Below are positions 34,221 to 34,497 of a DNA stretch of 34,497 bases, in pieces (positions within the stretch are counted from its first letter, which is position 1; every line of letters starts with the position of its first letter). The stretch is taken from the NCBI GenBank assembly GCA_045110315.1, contig JBGCFY010000022.1, positions 1-34,497 on the forward strand, written 5' to 3'. The notes below the pieces were generated by a model. That model saw only the letters and a program-made list of their open reading frames with translations, searched no databases and was not told where the DNA came from. A program made the position numbers and the translations under genes. This DNA is from CALFBG01 sp045110315 (GTDB lineage: Bacteria > Bacteroidota > Bacteroidia > Chitinophagales > Saprospiraceae).

Positions 34221-34497
34221 ATGAAAGCAATTTTCATATTTATTTCAATGCTTCTATTGTGTTCGGCCTGCCAAACGGTCAAACCTTTATTTAGTACACT
34301 GCCGAACCTGGCTCAAAACGATTCTTTAGCTTTACAAATGTTACGCTCGATGGAGCCAATACTGGCAACGGGAGATAAAGTGACCGTTAGTATCTGGGGG
34401 CACGATAAACTGAGTATAGGGTCAGTAAATAGCGTATATGCTACTAATGAGGAGACAGGGAAATGGCTAATTTTGGATGACGAAGGCAAAGTAAATT
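34221..34497 (+). CDS. Wza-like polysaccharide export lipoprotein, 3' truncated by window end
   Basis: Only the first 92 residues are in the window and the frame stays open to its end. The chosen ATG (34221) starts MKAIFIFISMLLLCSAC, a lipoprotein signal with the lipidated Cys at residue 17; an in-frame ATG at 34215 adds two residues. Residues 52-65 read LATGDKVTVSIWGH, the opening of the polysaccharide export (Poly_export/Wza) domain. Wza-type proteins form the outer-membrane channel for capsule or exopolysaccharide. It is divergent from the sigma-54 activator and may begin an export operon beyond the window. Confidence 0.85.
   Translation, partial: MKAIFIFISMLLLCSACQTVKPLFSTLPNLAQNDSLALQMLRSMEPILATGDKVTVSIWGHDKLSIGSVNSVYATNEETGKWLILDDEGKVN

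Overview
The window looks like a chromosomal segment of a Bacteroidota bacterium, probably Saprospiria-like. The grounds are type IX secretion (T9SS) sorting domains of both type A and type B, a PorP/SprF-family outer membrane protein, very AT-rich intergenic DNA with few Shine-Dalgarno sites, and a short glycine-rich RRM protein typical of the phylum. The genus assignment is a guess. I see no rRNA, tRNA, CRISPR array or intact mobile element.

Layout. Positions 130-5628 carry a DMT/EamA permease, an ECF sigma factor with a downstream small membrane protein (possible anti-sigma), a secreted alpha/beta hydrolase, a polytopic membrane protein and a coiled-coil protein. Positions 6182-7765 hold an RRM RNA-binding protein with a structured leader and a MetX-type homoserine acyltransferase. 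Positions 8599-11300 are a tightly overlapping molybdate uptake operon, modA-mop-modB-modC. It converges through a shared terminator on a CBS-domain cystathionine beta-synthase (11392-12747). Positions 12892-15637 hold a LysM/RlpA-like protein, kdsB overlapping a NUDIX hydrolase by 4 bp, and cytidine deaminase. A saccharopine dehydrogenase-like gene follows at 16453-17793.

From 17869 onward the theme is the cell surface: a polysaccharide flippase-like protein, a 2160-residue T9SS cargo with VCBS/FG-GAP, UnbV and SdrD-B-like modules, a DUF1972 glycosyltransferase, and a six-bladed NHL propeller protein with a type B T9SS tail. Directly behind that comes a PorP/SprF barrel fused to thrombospondin type 3 repeats and an OmpA peptidoglycan-binding domain. 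A sigma-54 activator response regulator and an Hpt protein follow on the minus strand. Divergent from them is the start of a Wza-like polysaccharide export lipoprotein that runs off the window end.

The most interesting non-genic signals are four. (1) A family of intergenic inverted repeats has ends GAAGYTGTTTT and often the core ATTTTAAAACAA. (2) A 19-nt box, CAGTGYATTGCGTTTWGGT, precedes both the giant cargo gene and the glycosyltransferase gene. (3) Two terminator-like hairpins lie immediately ahead of the RRM gene. (4) A 22-nt dispersed repeat sits in two of the long intergenic regions. The most interesting genic feature is the cargo/PorP-OmpA fusion pair.
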